A stretch of 64,000 bases of DNA from Christensenella sp034926635 (GCA_034926635.1 JAYFQX010000024.1:1-64000), one strand, 5' to 3'; shown: positions 39,530 through 49,457, counted from the stretch's first letter. Translations and numbers: made by a program. Notes: generated from the letters alone by a model not told the origin.

Positions 39530-40123
39530 TCATTTTTCCGCAGGACATTCTTTGTTTTTTTTCACAATGGGCTGTACACGGAACAGCTTGCCTACGGATT
39601 TATATAACGCGAAAGTAATTCCTGCATTGATCCCGGCTTTTACCAGATTAAACGGCAAAATTGCGGGAACGATGAGTGCCAGTACCTCGTCTACCGAAAC
39701 GCCCATAAACCACGGCGTTACGATAAGATTCCAAATCACCATGACGCCCGTCATAACCCCTACGCCGGTCGCCAGAGCAATAATCGCATTCTTTCTTGTT
39801 TTATTCCTCTTATAAATATTTCCAGCCACCAGCACAAACGATCCTGTCGCCACAATGTGCATCATGATGCCGATAATTCCGGAAGACGCGCTTACGGTAA
39901 GCCCCTGCAATACGGAAACGATAACCGTAAGGACGAAGCCTACCAATGGGCCGAATGCAAACGTAGTAATAAAAATCGGGATATCTGCCGGATCATATTC
40001 CAAAAACGGAAGGAACATAGGAATCCGTACTAAATAGACCAATACAATAGAGAGTGCTGCCATCACCGCAATCATGGTGATGTTACGTGTTGTGAATCTT
40101 GGTTTTGCAGATAGTGCGTTCAT
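39530..40123 (-). CDS. ribU: Riboflavin ECF transporter S component
   Basis: Encodes 197 residues with about six hydrophobic segments and the size of ECF-type S components. ALSIVLVYLVRIP, the EYDPADIPIFI motif after helix 1 and GFVLTVIVSVLQGL match RibU, the riboflavin-binding subunit that docks with the shared EcfAA'T module. The FMN riboswitch directly upstream strongly supports riboflavin as substrate. TGGAGG lies about 8 nt before the ATG. The shared energising module is not in the window. A basic tail (VKKNKECPAEK) ends the protein. Confidence 0.93.
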   Translation of the reverse strand: MNALSAKPRFTTRNITMIAVMAALSIVLVYLVRIPMFLPFLEYDPADIPIFITTFAFGPLVGFVLTVIVSVLQGLTVSASSGIIGIMMHIVATGSFVLVAGNIYKRNKTRKNAIIALATGVGVMTGVMVIWNLIVTPWFMGVSVDEVLALIVPAILPFNLVKAGINAGITFALYKSVGKLFRVQPIVKKNKECPAEK

Positions 40124-40193
40124 GATAAATCCTCCAAATTAAAAAATTCCCGTGAATCGAAATCCTCGGAAATCATATTGGAACAATATCATT

Positions 40194-40312
40194 TTCTTCT
40201 CTCATCCAGACTATAACTGTCGGCTGCGGAATTCCACCGCATCGGCTCCATCAGGAGTTCGCAGGCTATACTGCCGGTAGGGATTTACACCCTGCCCCGA
40301 AGACTTATTCAC
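40194..40312 (-). ncRNA. FMN riboswitch (RFN element)
   Basis: On the minus strand the conserved RFN blocks are all visible in order: TCTTCGGGGCAGGGTG at the 5' end, AATCCCTACCGGC, a variable arm, GATGGAGCCGATGCGG, CCGACAGT and TAGTCTGGATGAGAG at the 3' end. It begins about 190 nt and ends about 70 nt before the ribU start. Binding of FMN would lower ribU expression. Confidence 0.97.
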
Positions 40313-40367
40313 TTTGTTATAAAAATCATACCGCATTCTTTCATCGCTGTCAATATCCGAGTAAAAA

Positions 40368-40397
40368 TTGACAACAAATTCCATAATATTGTAGAAT
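40368..40397 (+). promoter_or_regulatory. Promoter of the alanine/sodium symporter gene
   Basis: TTGACA at 40368-40373 and TAGAAT at 40392-40397 are spaced by 18 bp. AGGAG lies about 9 nt before the ATG at 40432. Confidence 0.65.
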
Positions 40398-40431
40398 ATA
40401 TGATATTCATATTTATTTCAGGAGTATTATT

Positions 40432-41841
40432 ATGTCATTTTCAGAGTTCTGGGGTGCCGTAAACGATTTTGTTTGGGGACCTATCATGGTTGCCTTTTTG
40501 GTCGGCACCGGCGTTTTTTTGATGATCCGCCTACGGTTTAAGCCGCTGCGTAACTTGGGTTATGCCCTGCGGCAGGTTTTTTCCAAACAAAGCCTAAACA
40601 CCAAAGACAACAAAAGTGCCGGTGACATTTCTCCGTTTCAATCCCTTATGACGGCGCTTGCAGCCACCATCGGGACTGGAAACATCGTTGGTGTCGCCAC
40701 TGCCATGACGCTGGGCGGTCCGGGTGCCCTTTTCTGGATGTGGATTTCCGCCATCTTCGGTCTTGCCACAAAATATGGCGAATCTGTTTTATCGGTGTTT
40801 TACCGTGTCAAAGATTCCAAAGGAGAAATGGCCGGAGGTCCAATGTTTGCAATCAAGCGCGGATTTAAAGTCAAATGGTTGGGTGCCGTTTTATCCGTTG
40901 CATTCGCAGTTTTCGCCATTGGCGCGTCTTTTGGCATTGGAAATGTAACACAGATAAACTCCATCGCTGATGCCATAAACACAACCTTTCAAATTCCAAA
41001 GTGGGTCACCGGGGTTGTACTTGCTGTCATTGTAGGGCTGGTGCTGCTTGGCGGCATCAAAGCCATTGGGCGTATTTCCTCCAGCATTGTTCCTGTGATG
41101 GCGATCTTTTACGCCGTGGGCTGCATGATTATCATTATCGCCAATATCACCTCCCTTCCTGCAGGGCTTGCCCAGATTATGGAAAGCGCTTTTTCGCCCC
41201 GTTCCGCGCTGGGGGGCTTTACCGGCTTTACTTTTGCAACAGCAATCCGATTCGGTGTCGCGCGCGGCGTCTTCTCTAACGAAGCCGGCCTCGGCAGCGC
41301 CCCTATTGCGGCTGCCGCAGCAAAAACCGATCATCCCTGCCGTCAGGGATATATCAATATGACGGGGACATTCTTTGATACCATTATCGTCTGCACGCTG
41401 ACCGGGCTTGCTATTGCCAGCTCAGGTATTCTGGGCAGCGCAGCAGCGGATGGAACTCTTCTCACGGGAGCGCAGCTGACCATTTCGGCATTTGGGAGTG
41501 TTCTTGGTCCTGCCGGTGGTTATATCGTTACCATCGGGCTTATCCTCTTTGCATTTTCTACCGTTCTCGGCTGGAGCTATTACGGTGAAAAGGGCTTAGA
41601 ATTTCTGGTTGGCTCACCGAAAGCGAACTATGTTTACCGCGCTGTTTTTGCCGCCGTAATTCTGGTTGGTGCAGTGGCAAGCCTTGATATGGTATGGTCT
41701 TTTGCCGAAGCAATCAATGGTCTGATGGCGATTCCCAACTTGATCAGTCTTGTTGTCCTGAGCGGCGTTATTGTTTCCCAGACCAAAGATTTCGACAACC
41801 GTTTCCTGCGATATGAAAAAAAGAGCCGAAAAAAAACATAA
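40432..41841 (+). CDS. Alanine/glycine:cation symporter (AGCS family)
   Basis: Encodes 469 residues with about eleven membrane segments. AGCS signatures are GTGVFLMIRLRFKPLRNL at the N-terminus, FQSLMTALAATIGTGNIVGVA, GPGALFWMWISAIFGLATKY and VARGVFSNEAGLGSAPIAAAA in the second half. These carriers take up alanine or glycine with Na+. It has its own promoter and stands alone. The gene could be called alsT or agcS, but substrate choice between alanine and glycine cannot be read from the sequence. Confidence 0.95.
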   Translation: MSFSEFWGAVNDFVWGPIMVAFLVGTGVFLMIRLRFKPLRNLGYALRQVFSKQSLNTKDNKSAGDISPFQSLMTALAATIGTGNIVGVATAMTLGGPGALFWMWISAIFGLATKYGESVLSVFYRVKDSKGEMAGGPMFAIKRGFKVKWLGAVLSVAFAVFAIGASFGIGNVTQINSIADAINTTFQIPKWVTGVVLAVIVGLVLLGGIKAIGRISSSIVPVMAIFYAVGCMIIIIANITSLPAGLAQIMESAFSPRSALGGFTGFTFATAIRFGVARGVFSNEAGLGSAPIAAAAAKTDHPCRQGYINMTGTFFDTIIVCTLTGLAIASSGILGSAAADGTLLTGAQLTISAFGSVLGPAGGYIVTIGLILFAFSTVLGWSYYGEKGLEFLVGSPKANYVYRAVFAAVILVGAVASLDMVWSFAEAINGLMAIPNLISLVVLSGVIVSQTKDFDNRFLRYEKKSRKKT

Positions 41842-41898
41842 CAAAAATTATTGCTCCCGTACGGATATTAAATGCCGTTTTTTCCTATGCCGGAATAA

Positions 41899-41927
41899 TT
41901 GAAAACATATTTTCTGTGGTATATAAT
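41899..41927 (+). promoter_or_regulatory. Promoter of the DISRY-repeat membrane protein
   Basis: TTGAAA at 41899-41904 and a perfect TATAAT at 41922-41927 are spaced by 17 bp. Confidence 0.7.
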
Positions 41928-41989
41928 ATTATAAGAAAAAGGATAAACGCAGCAAACTGTATCGTGTGAAATAGTCGGGAGGAATCGGT

Positions 41990-43315
41990 TTGAAAAAAAT
42001 TATTTGCATCGTCGCTGTTATCGTTCTATTATGCGTGCCCGTCGCCGCTTTTGCCGCGGTCTATCAGGATCCTGCCGCTGATTTTACGGTTGAAATCCCC
42101 GAAAAAGAAAATGTATATTATTATACTGCCTCGGAAACCAACATGACCGACGACCTTTTAAAAGCAATCCAAAGCAAAATGGAAGGGCTTTGTTTCATGG
42201 TTACGGCATATGGGACGGATCAATCGCTCTCTTATTCCCTTGACATGAAAAAATCGCCTGTTTCGCCCGGCGCTGCCCTGCCTGTAACCACTCAGGTTGC
42301 GGCTGCCAGTCCCGCCACAGCAGCGAGTCCTGCGGCGAGCGCTGCCCCATCTGCTTCTGCAACGGTCGGCGTTGCTGATCTATCCAGCTTTTCCGAAGAA
42401 CAAATGACACAGCTTGTAGAGAACGAAAAAGCAGGTTATGGCGCAGATTATGCCTTTGATCCTTACAGCGTCGGCAGTATCAACGGAAAAACCGCTTTGG
42501 TTTTAACAGGGCATCAAGCGCAGGATAACGGATATACTACAAAAATATATATGCTTGCGCAAAATGACGAATTATTTGTTATTACCGCTTTATATAAAAA
42601 TGACGCTGCAAATACATACCTCAATGAAGTAACGGGAGTTCTCCATTCCCTGCAATTCAGCACAGGTAATCCTGCGGCAGAATTTGTAACGCCGACGCCC
42701 GAGCCGACAGCATCCATCGCGCCGGAAGCAACGCCTGCGACCTCAGGAATCGGCGCAACGATCAGCGGTTTCTTCCATAAAATCGGAGTAAAAATCCAAA
42801 ATTCGTATCAAAACGACCCTAATTTTGTTTATTATGCTGCTGGCTGCATTACCATTATTGCCGGTATTATTATTGCCGTGGTTTTGATCAGCAGCCGCCA
42901 TAAGCATAAAGATGAAGAAGAAACAGATGAGCCGCCACAGCCGGATTCCCCTGCACCTGAAGGTGGGGACAGCCCTCAGCCGGATTCCCCGATGGCTCAA
43001 TATCAGGAAGATATCAGCCGTTATACGCAGCAACCGAAAGGTTATGATATGTCCGACATCAGCCGTTATACACAACAGCCCGTGGGACTTCGCGAGCCCG
43101 GAAACTCAAAACAAGCATATTCGCCGGAAGATATCAGCCGCTATACGCAAAATCCGCAGGGCTATGACGCGGCGGACATCAGCCGTTATGTTCATACCCC
43201 TTCCGAGAACAGCGAGACCCTCCCCGAGGATATCACCTCTTCACCGCAGGAAAAAAAGCCTTCTTCCACGCCCAAAGTCGGTTCCCGTATGGATCGTTAT
43301 AAAAAGAAAAAATAA
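41990..43315 (+). CDS. Exported single-pass membrane protein with DISRY-repeat cytoplasmic tail
   Basis: Encodes 441 residues from a TTG start with GGGAGGAAT upstream. Residues 1-22 are a signal peptide ending near AFAA. The outer part (about 23-280) has an Ala/Ser/Pro-rich linker near residues 100-125 and a domain with YTTKIYMLAQNDELFVITAL that recalls small lipoprotein-type stress domains, though I recognise no family. A transmembrane helix (about 280-303) is followed by a positively charged stop-transfer and a proline-rich tail. The tail has four DISRY motifs at residues 341, 356, 381 and 396, spaced as a duplicated 40-residue unit. The C-terminus is very basic. The tail probably lies in the cytoplasm and could bind a partner or be a kinase substrate; that is inference. 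Confidence 0.85.
   Translation: MKKIICIVAVIVLLCVPVAAFAAVYQDPAADFTVEIPEKENVYYYTASETNMTDDLLKAIQSKMEGLCFMVTAYGTDQSLSYSLDMKKSPVSPGAALPVTTQVAAASPATAASPAASAAPSASATVGVADLSSFSEEQMTQLVENEKAGYGADYAFDPYSVGSINGKTALVLTGHQAQDNGYTTKIYMLAQNDELFVITALYKNDAANTYLNEVTGVLHSLQFSTGNPAAEFVTPTPEPTASIAPEATPATSGIGATISGFFHKIGVKIQNSYQNDPNFVYYAAGCITIIAGIIIAVVLISSRHKHKDEEETDEPPQPDSPAPEGGDSPQPDSPMAQYQEDISRYTQQPKGYDMSDISRYTQQPVGLREPGNSKQAYSPEDISRYTQNPQGYDAADISRYVHTPSENSETLPEDITSSPQEKKPSSTPKVGSRMDRYKKKK
43010..43189 (+). repeat. Duplicated DISRY(T)-coding unit
   Basis: Four codings of Asp-Ile-Ser-Arg-Tyr begin at 43010, 43055, 43130 and 43175. Within each pair the spacing is 45 bp, and the pairs are 120 bp apart, so a 120-bp unit has been duplicated. 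Three of the four continue with Thr-Gln and a nearby Pro. Confidence 0.85.
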
Positions 43316-43324
43316 AAATTATTT

Positions 43325-43365
43325 AAAAGAGCCAATTCCCAGTGAAGGAAATTGGCTCTTTTCTT
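43325..43365. terminator. Bidirectional terminator between convergent envelope genes
   Basis: AAAAGAGCCAATT and AATTGGCTCTTTT form a stem of about 12 bp, with T-runs on both strands. It serves the rightward gene ending at 43315 and the leftward giant gene ending at 43389. Confidence 0.85.
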
Positions 43366-43388
43366 TCCGTTATATTTAATAAAAATAT

Positions 43389-46300
43389 TTATTTCGTCGA
43401 TTTTTTTCTTTCTTTCAAGAAACAGATTCCTATTGTTGCTCCTGCAGTCAGCAGCAACACCAGCCACAATATGGTCTGCGAATAATCATCCGTTTGCGGG
43501 CTCTTTTCTCCGTTTATTCCACCTCCATCCGATCCGCCGTTATTGCCGTTGTCCGGAGCAACCGGTTGTGACGGATCTGTCGGGTCACTAGGATCAGGCG
43601 TTTTCTCAATTACATTAAAATTCAAATAACGATAGACGCTGTGATAATTGTTCGTATCCTCCGGCGTATATTCTGCTAAAGCCCTGATTTCTCCTACGGC
43701 AAGCGTTTTTTCCGGGACAATCCATGTCCATCCCGTGGGAAGCTGCTGATCTTGCAACGTAAGTCCGTCCTTCATTTCCAAATTGGGCAAGTTGGGAATT
43801 TCCGGATTTGGGGACGCTTTTTGGATGATAAAATACTTTCCGTCTATGTCTGCCGTGTAATGTCCGGTTTCCTGTACCGTCGCCTCCGCATAATAAACCC
43901 CCGCGCCGACAGGCGGCTCTGTAACGGGCTTCATAGATTGCGGGCGTGCTTCCAGAGCAGGGATAGAGGCAATTTGTGCATCTGCTTCCACCCTATAATA
44001 GGATACCTGTACGGTACCGTCATATCCGTCTGCGGTGGTTGTCGATATTTCTGCCGAATTTCCATCGTACACCTTTGATCTTACAGTAAGCTCCAGCGCA
44101 GCATCTGCTTTTCCTACCTGCAAATCTCCCGAGACGGTCGTCACGGAATAATTTTCTTTTCCGAAAATATTTATATTTTGTGTACCTTCCGTAACTGTGA
44201 TGGCATCGGGATACTCTCCCGGTTCCAGCTCTCCATAGGCTTTTCCGCCGGTCTGTCCGGTGTCGAGCGTTGTCTGCGGCAAAACAGAAAATACGCTTTC
44301 TTCCGTATCCCAGGGCACAAGGGAATCGAGGGTATAGGGATACTCCGGCTGCGTATTCCATTTTGCCTGCACATCGTTTGCCCGAATCGTCAACTGCGCC
44401 GGTGTCACTGCGATCGTGCCGTTTTGCAGAATCAGGCTATAATTTCTCGAAACAAAAACATTATGGTATGTTTTCCCTGCGATCACAAAATCCGCGCCGT
44501 TTTTCGCAATCCCGATCTCGTATGGCGCATCGCTCACGACCAGCGTTTCAATGAGCGGTGTCGCGGACAGCGTACCGCATCCATTGTTGAAGTCTTCCAC
44601 CGTATCGCCATTCTTAAAATCTTCCGCCGTATAATTGAGCCCGTACGAAAGAGTGTCAAGCGTGCCATACTCCATCTGTGTAATACGATTGCCCCCCATC
44701 GACGCATAAGACGCAACATGCAGCGGTGCACGCAAGACAGGAATGCGCACATACGCCACAGCGTCGTTATAATAAAGGCCCGTCGGATCCGTCAGCGTAA
44801 TTTTCAGGAAAGCCAGCCCAGCATTCTGCACTGTAACACGACCTTCTCCGTCTACCGCTACGGCATCTTCCAAGTTAGGAAACTCATCATAAACCACCTC
44901 ATAAGAATAAGCGTCGGTTGAAAGCGAATCCTCGCTTGTTACATTTAGATTAAAGGGAATGTCGCCATAAGTTTTCGCCCCGATTTCCGATACGGTAATC
45001 TCTCGAAACGCCTTGTTTTTCTCGTAGGTTTGTGTTTGCGGACTGTTGGTGCACTGATAATTATCCGGATCGCCCGCGATGTATTCCGCCCTCACAGTAT
45101 AATCCGCTGCCGCGACCCGTTCAAAATCAACCGAGGCAGAATAACCACTGCCGCTTTGCGTGATTGCAATCGTTTCTACCTGTTCATTTCCGGTTTCATC
45201 ATTCTTTATGGTAAACCGAATGCTGCCGGAGGTGTCCAGCGCCCCCATAACAGAAGCTGTCACCTTCGCACTTGTCCCGCTTCCCGATGCAAAGAGCCCT
45301 ATTGTGACGTCACATTTTTCTATGGTAAAGGTGAGCGGATCAGAAACCGCCTGCGTATAACGCTCCGACTTTGCCATCGTTGCCACCGCCGTATAAGTTC
45401 CCGCATCCTTCGGAGCGCCCGGAAGCAGTGTTCCCTGCGATGCCTCGCCTGCATAATAAGCATAGGTCACCGCACCGTCGCCATTCTTCTTGACCTGCGG
45501 GTCAAAAACCACCTGTCCGTCATACGTTTTGGATGGGTTCTCCACAATGGAAATACTCCCCTGCATCACCGTAATATTGCCGTGGTATTCCCCTTGCAGT
45601 GACCAGTAGACTGCGTCATCCTGATTTTGCTGCCCTTGTGCATAAACCACATAATTGCCAAACGCATCCGCATGTAACTTGACTTGTGCGCCCGGGGATG
45701 TGGATTGCGTCGTCTCTACGACATGTGCCGCCAACGCAGCGCTAAAATCGAATTTCCATCCCGCAAGCATACTGTCGTCAAGATCCATCACAAAATCATT
45801 TCCGGCGACCGGCTGCTCCGCAAGATTTTGAAACGACACCGTTCCGTCCATCTTCAAAATACCATTTCCATCCGTGGTCGTCGTCCCATAATAATGCCGC
45901 TTTTCTCCGGTAAGCGTTATGTCTGCCCATGCCGCTTTTTCCTCTGACTGCGGCAAATAGAGAGATATTTTTTTGTTTTCATCAGAAAAAATATCTCGAG
46001 TTCCGTACCCGTTGTCTAGCGTTGTCAGTTTTTCAACAAGCGCATTTGCTTCTCTTGCCAGCGTAAGGGTCGTGCGGTATACGCGCGTTCCAGAACCGTT
46101 TTTCACATTCTTTAAATTAGCCGACACACTCCCCCCGCTAATTTGTGGTGTGGTTTCGTCACTCCACTCGTCTGCAATCACAGTCCCGCCGATTATCGTG
46201 AAATCTTTGTCGCTGATAAGCGGATCCACTCCGCCTCTGCCGCCGTGTCCGATATCGCAGGCATCCCCATTGCCGGAATAGGCTTCCACATATCCGCCGC

Positions 46301-49300
46301 TGATCATTAGATTTTGCAGTACGCCCTTGCGCGCGCCACCGCCGATCCCCGCGCCGCTGCCAGGGGAATCGGCATTACCACCGCCCCGTGCAACAATATG
46401 ACCTCCTGTAATCGTCACGGCGTCCGCAGTATGTCCCTGTGGGGTAAAAACTTCTTGTCCCGTATTTACTACGCCGCCAGAGCCAATGCCGGCAGCGCCA
46501 CCGCCGCCCGTTGCTTTCACATAATAATCAAGATTTGGCGTTGTTGTCAGGTAAAAATTTAACCTGCTTGCAGCTCCGTCGATTCCCCCGCCGATCCCCG
46601 CGCCGCCTTCGCCGCCATTCGCGGTAATTTTACTTTTCCCCCGCGCATAAAAACCGTCAAAATCTGCTCCGCGACCTCCCCAGCCGTTTGCACCTCCGCC
46701 AATTCCTGCCGCGTGATAACCGCCTGTCGCAGCTACCTCGCTATCCGTGATCTGGATGCTGTCCGAAATACGACCGCCCATACCACTGCCGATCCCCGCG
46801 CCGCCTTCGCCGCCATTTGCCGTTACCTTAGAATTGTCTGTAATATAAATTCCCTCAACCTTTGTGTTCCACATCGTAGTGATCGATGAGGTATCTCCGC
46901 CACTGCCGATTCCTGCGGCATATTTTCCACCGGTCGCCGTGACCTCGCTGTTTTTAATTGTAATTTTTCCTGCGCATTCTCCCCGGCCACCGCCGATTCC
47001 CGCGCCGCCATCCGCCGTATTTGCGCTGACCGCAGCAACTACACTGTTCGTGATCGTAATATCGCCGACGGATGTATCAAACCCACCGCCGATTCCCGCG
47101 CCGCCGTTTGCGCCGTTCGCCGTTACCTGACTATTGGAAATAATGATATCTCCCATATCTCCACCGTAATATTCCACGATCGTTTTGGATGTACCCCAGC
47201 CAGCGGTACCAATGCCTGCCGCGCCGTTCACGCCTTTGGCATTTACCGTAGAATCTTTGATGGTAATTGCGTCCACACTTCCCCATGTGCCGCTGCCGAT
47301 CCCCGCCCAATTTTCATTTGGTGCGGTGCTTGCGGTTGCGGTTATATTACTATTTTCAATCGTAATCGATTGGATGCTGTTGGGCGTACTGAGATGATTG
47401 GGGTATGAAGAGCTCCCTATCGTTCCGCCGCTGTATTCGCTGTTTTTTATTTCAATTACATCAACTGTTCCGCCATAACCCGCACCGATCCCAGGACCAT
47501 ATTTATCGCTCCCATATGCGTAAATTTCACAGTTATCAATACTGATCTTTTTGACCGTACCGGTTGCGGTACCGTTGTGCTCCCCGCCGCCAACTGCTGC
47601 GGCATATCCGTCTGCCCAGAGACTGAGCACCGCATTTGTAATAGAAATATTGCCGCCGGTCGCTCTTCCGCTCCCAATGGCAGCTGCGCCGTTTCTTCCT
47701 TTTCCCTGAACGGTGTGCGCCTTTGCGTTGATGATAAGCATACGTCCCAAATTCCCTACGATTGTGATTTCTCCAGACTGCGAATTTTTTCCCGCGCCAA
47801 TGCCTGCGCCGTGTACGCCGCCCGTTGCGTTGATCGTCGCGTCCCCCGAAAGATATATCCTCCCGGAATCTCCGTTCCCGCCGCCGATCCCTGCACCGTT
47901 TTCTCCGCCCTTCGCCGTAATACTTCCTCCGTTCATCGCAATGGAAATATCACCCGCCGAGTGATTTGCGCTGCCGATCCCAGCGCCGTTATTGCCGCCT
48001 GTTGCCGTGATGGTCAATGCTTTTGTCGCCACTATATTCAAACCGGAAACCGTGCCGTCGTCACTGCCGCCGATCCCTGCACCGTTTTCTCCGCCCTGCG
48101 CCGTGATGTTCCCTCCTGAAATCGTGAGACCACTGAGATCCCCACCGTTACCCGCGTTTACGTTATCTCCCGCGCCGATTCCTGCGGAGTTTTTACCACC
48201 TGTCGCCCGGATCACTCCTCCGGAGATCGTAATATTTGACATAGATGCATCTCTACCCGAGCCAATTCCCGCGCCTTGCGATCCGCCTATTGCCGTAATA
48301 TCTCCCCCCGAGATGATGATATTGGAGCAATCGCCGCCTTCGCTGCCGATACCAGCGCCGTTTTCTCCGCCTGTTGCCGTGATAATGCCACTGGAAATGG
48401 TAATGTTTTCAACTTTTCCACCTTCGCTGCCACCGATACCTGCCGCATGATAGCCGCCTTTCGCCGTAACGGTACCGCCGGAAATAACAATTCCATAGGT
48501 CTCACCGCCTGACCCCGTGCCAACCGCATCGCCCGCGCCGATCCCCGGCGCAAACTTTCCACCCTGCGCTGTTATATTCCCTTTTTTAATCGTTAAGTTA
48601 TAAAGCGTTCCATCACGCCCCGCGCCGATCCCCGGCGCGCTGTATGCTCCCGTTGCGTTGATCGTCATGGTTCCGTCGATCACCAAATCGGACATATCCT
48701 CGTCATAATTTCCGCCAATGCCTGCACCACCGTATTCCACACCGCCGCCATGCGCAGTCAATGTACCTTGTCCCGCGATCGTAACATGTGCACCGTTTTC
48801 TACGCATAAGCCTGCATATCCCCAATTCTTACCAATTCCATGCTCGTTTCCGCCGTATAAATAATTTTCTGCGGACACGTTATCTTTTCCAATATAAATC
48901 ATCGCATACGATCCGGATTTTACCGTAAGAGGCGACGCTTCCTTGCTGTCGCCGTCGTTATCTTTGTGCAGATTGATATTCACGCCGTTAAGGTCCACCT
49001 GTACCGGCTGCTGCGCACTTCCGCCGGAAACAGTAATGTGATTGGATTCACTGGAACCCGTAATGCGGTAAAGCGTGTTTGCATCATTACACGTTAAATT
49101 TCCAGAGCCAATATCAAGCGGCGTTTCCGTCCCCAGCGGGATCACTTCCAGACTTAATGGTTCCTCTTCCGCTGGTGTCGCAGGTAGAGAAGCACTCGCA
49201 GAGGCAGACGAACCAACCGTTTCCTTTTCTTTCGTCGAAAAAGAAGCCGTTGGCTGTGGCGTAGCGGAAGGCGACGCAGAGGGGAACGGCTCCGCGCTCT

Positions 49301-49457
49301 GCTCTGTTGAAGCGACAGGCGCAGGCTCCGTCTGCGTGACTTGAGATGGCTCCCCGGAAACTTCCTGTGCGCTTGCCATCTGAAATGGCATCAAAGTTAA
49401 TACCAAAGTCATCGATAATAAAAACGCCAATATTTTTTTGCTCTTTTTCTTTTTCAT
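43389..49457 (-). CDS. Giant cell-wall protein: beta-helix glycine-rich repeats, MBG-type domains, sortase motif
   Basis: Encodes 2022 residues. A signal peptide (basic KKKKSKK, then a hydrophobic core ending near ASA) is followed by a Ser/Thr/Pro/Glu linker to about residue 100. Residues about 240-1075 contain some 25 imperfect repeats built on GGxxGAGIGxG and ITIxGGxIxATG, typical of a parallel right-handed beta-helix. The following 800 residues contain MBG/YDG-type domains (SKTYDGQVVFDP, AKTYGDIPFNL, VYDGNSAEI). The C-terminus has a linker rich in Pro, Gly and Asn, an SPQTD motif, a hydrophobic helix and the basic tail KERKKSTK, i.e. a sortase sorting signal of non-LPxTG type. It is expected to be wall-anchored and could bind carbohydrate or host ligand. 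No sortase gene is in the window. Confidence 0.9.
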   Translation of the reverse strand: MKKKKSKKILAFLLSMTLVLTLMPFQMASAQEVSGEPSQVTQTEPAPVASTEQSAEPFPSASPSATPQPTASFSTKEKETVGSSASASASLPATPAEEEPLSLEVIPLGTETPLDIGSGNLTCNDANTLYRITGSSESNHITVSGGSAQQPVQVDLNGVNINLHKDNDGDSKEASPLTVKSGSYAMIYIGKDNVSAENYLYGGNEHGIGKNWGYAGLCVENGAHVTIAGQGTLTAHGGGVEYGGAGIGGNYDEDMSDLVIDGTMTINATGAYSAPGIGAGRDGTLYNLTIKKGNITAQGGKFAPGIGAGDAVGTGSGGETYGIVISGGTVTAKGGYHAAGIGGSEGGKVENITISSGIITATGGENGAGIGSEGGDCSNIIISGGDITAIGGSQGAGIGSGRDASMSNITISGGVIRATGGKNSAGIGAGDNVNAGNGGDLSGLTISGGNITAQGGENGAGIGGSDDGTVSGLNIVATKALTITATGGNNGAGIGSANHSAGDISIAMNGGSITAKGGENGAGIGGGNGDSGRIYLSGDATINATGGVHGAGIGAGKNSQSGEITIVGNLGRMLIINAKAHTVQGKGRNGAAAIGSGRATGGNISITNAVLSLWADGYAAAVGGGEHNGTATGTVKKISIDNCEIYAYGSDKYGPGIGAGYGGTVDVIEIKNSEYSGGTIGSSSYPNHLSTPNSIQSITIENSNITATASTAPNENWAGIGSGTWGSVDAITIKDSTVNAKGVNGAAGIGTAGWGTSKTIVEYYGGDMGDIIISNSQVTANGANGGAGIGGGFDTSVGDITITNSVVAAVSANTADGGAGIGGGRGECAGKITIKNSEVTATGGKYAAGIGSGGDTSSITTMWNTKVEGIYITDNSKVTANGGEGGAGIGSGMGGRISDSIQITDSEVAATGGYHAAGIGGGANGWGGRGADFDGFYARGKSKITANGGEGGAGIGGGIDGAASRLNFYLTTTPNLDYYVKATGGGGAAGIGSGGVVNTGQEVFTPQGHTADAVTITGGHIVARGGGNADSPGSGAGIGGGARKGVLQNLMISGGYVEAYSGNGDACDIGHGGRGGVDPLISDKDFTIIGGTVIADEWSDETTPQISGGSVSANLKNVKNGSGTRVYRTTLTLAREANALVEKLTTLDNGYGTRDIFSDENKKISLYLPQSEEKAAWADITLTGEKRHYYGTTTTDGNGILKMDGTVSFQNLAEQPVAGNDFVMDLDDSMLAGWKFDFSAALAAHVVETTQSTSPGAQVKLHADAFGNYVVYAQGQQNQDDAVYWSLQGEYHGNITVMQGSISIVENPSKTYDGQVVFDPQVKKNGDGAVTYAYYAGEASQGTLLPGAPKDAGTYTAVATMAKSERYTQAVSDPLTFTIEKCDVTIGLFASGSGTSAKVTASVMGALDTSGSIRFTIKNDETGNEQVETIAITQSGSGYSASVDFERVAAADYTVRAEYIAGDPDNYQCTNSPQTQTYEKNKAFREITVSEIGAKTYGDIPFNLNVTSEDSLSTDAYSYEVVYDEFPNLEDAVAVDGEGRVTVQNAGLAFLKITLTDPTGLYYNDAVAYVRIPVLRAPLHVASYASMGGNRITQMEYGTLDTLSYGLNYTAEDFKNGDTVEDFNNGCGTLSATPLIETLVVSDAPYEIGIAKNGADFVIAGKTYHNVFVSRNYSLILQNGTIAVTPAQLTIRANDVQAKWNTQPEYPYTLDSLVPWDTEESVFSVLPQTTLDTGQTGGKAYGELEPGEYPDAITVTEGTQNINIFGKENYSVTTVSGDLQVGKADAALELTVRSKVYDGNSAEISTTTADGYDGTVQVSYYRVEADAQIASIPALEARPQSMKPVTEPPVGAGVYYAEATVQETGHYTADIDGKYFIIQKASPNPEIPNLPNLEMKDGLTLQDQQLPTGWTWIVPEKTLAVGEIRALAEYTPEDTNNYHSVYRYLNFNVIEKTPDPSDPTDPSQPVAPDNGNNGGSDGGGINGEKSPQTDDYSQTILWLVLLLTAGATIGICFLKERKKSTK
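46240..48745 (-). repeat. Coding repeat array (GAGIG beta-helix turns)
   Basis: About 25 degenerate copies of a 25-45 codon unit with the core Gly-Ala-Gly-Ile-Gly-(Ser/Gly/Ala)-Gly fall in this interval. The third codon positions differ among copies, so it is an old array held by protein selection rather than a recent tandem duplication. Confidence 0.85.

Noticed and set aside
44178..44921. Plus-strand open frame opposite the giant wall protein
   Set aside because: It mirrors the codon pattern of the real gene on the other strand and resembles no protein family.
43389..49457. CRISPR array suggested by dense repeats
   Set aside because: The repeats are degenerate, in frame and encode a continuous protein; there are no constant direct repeats with unique spacers.
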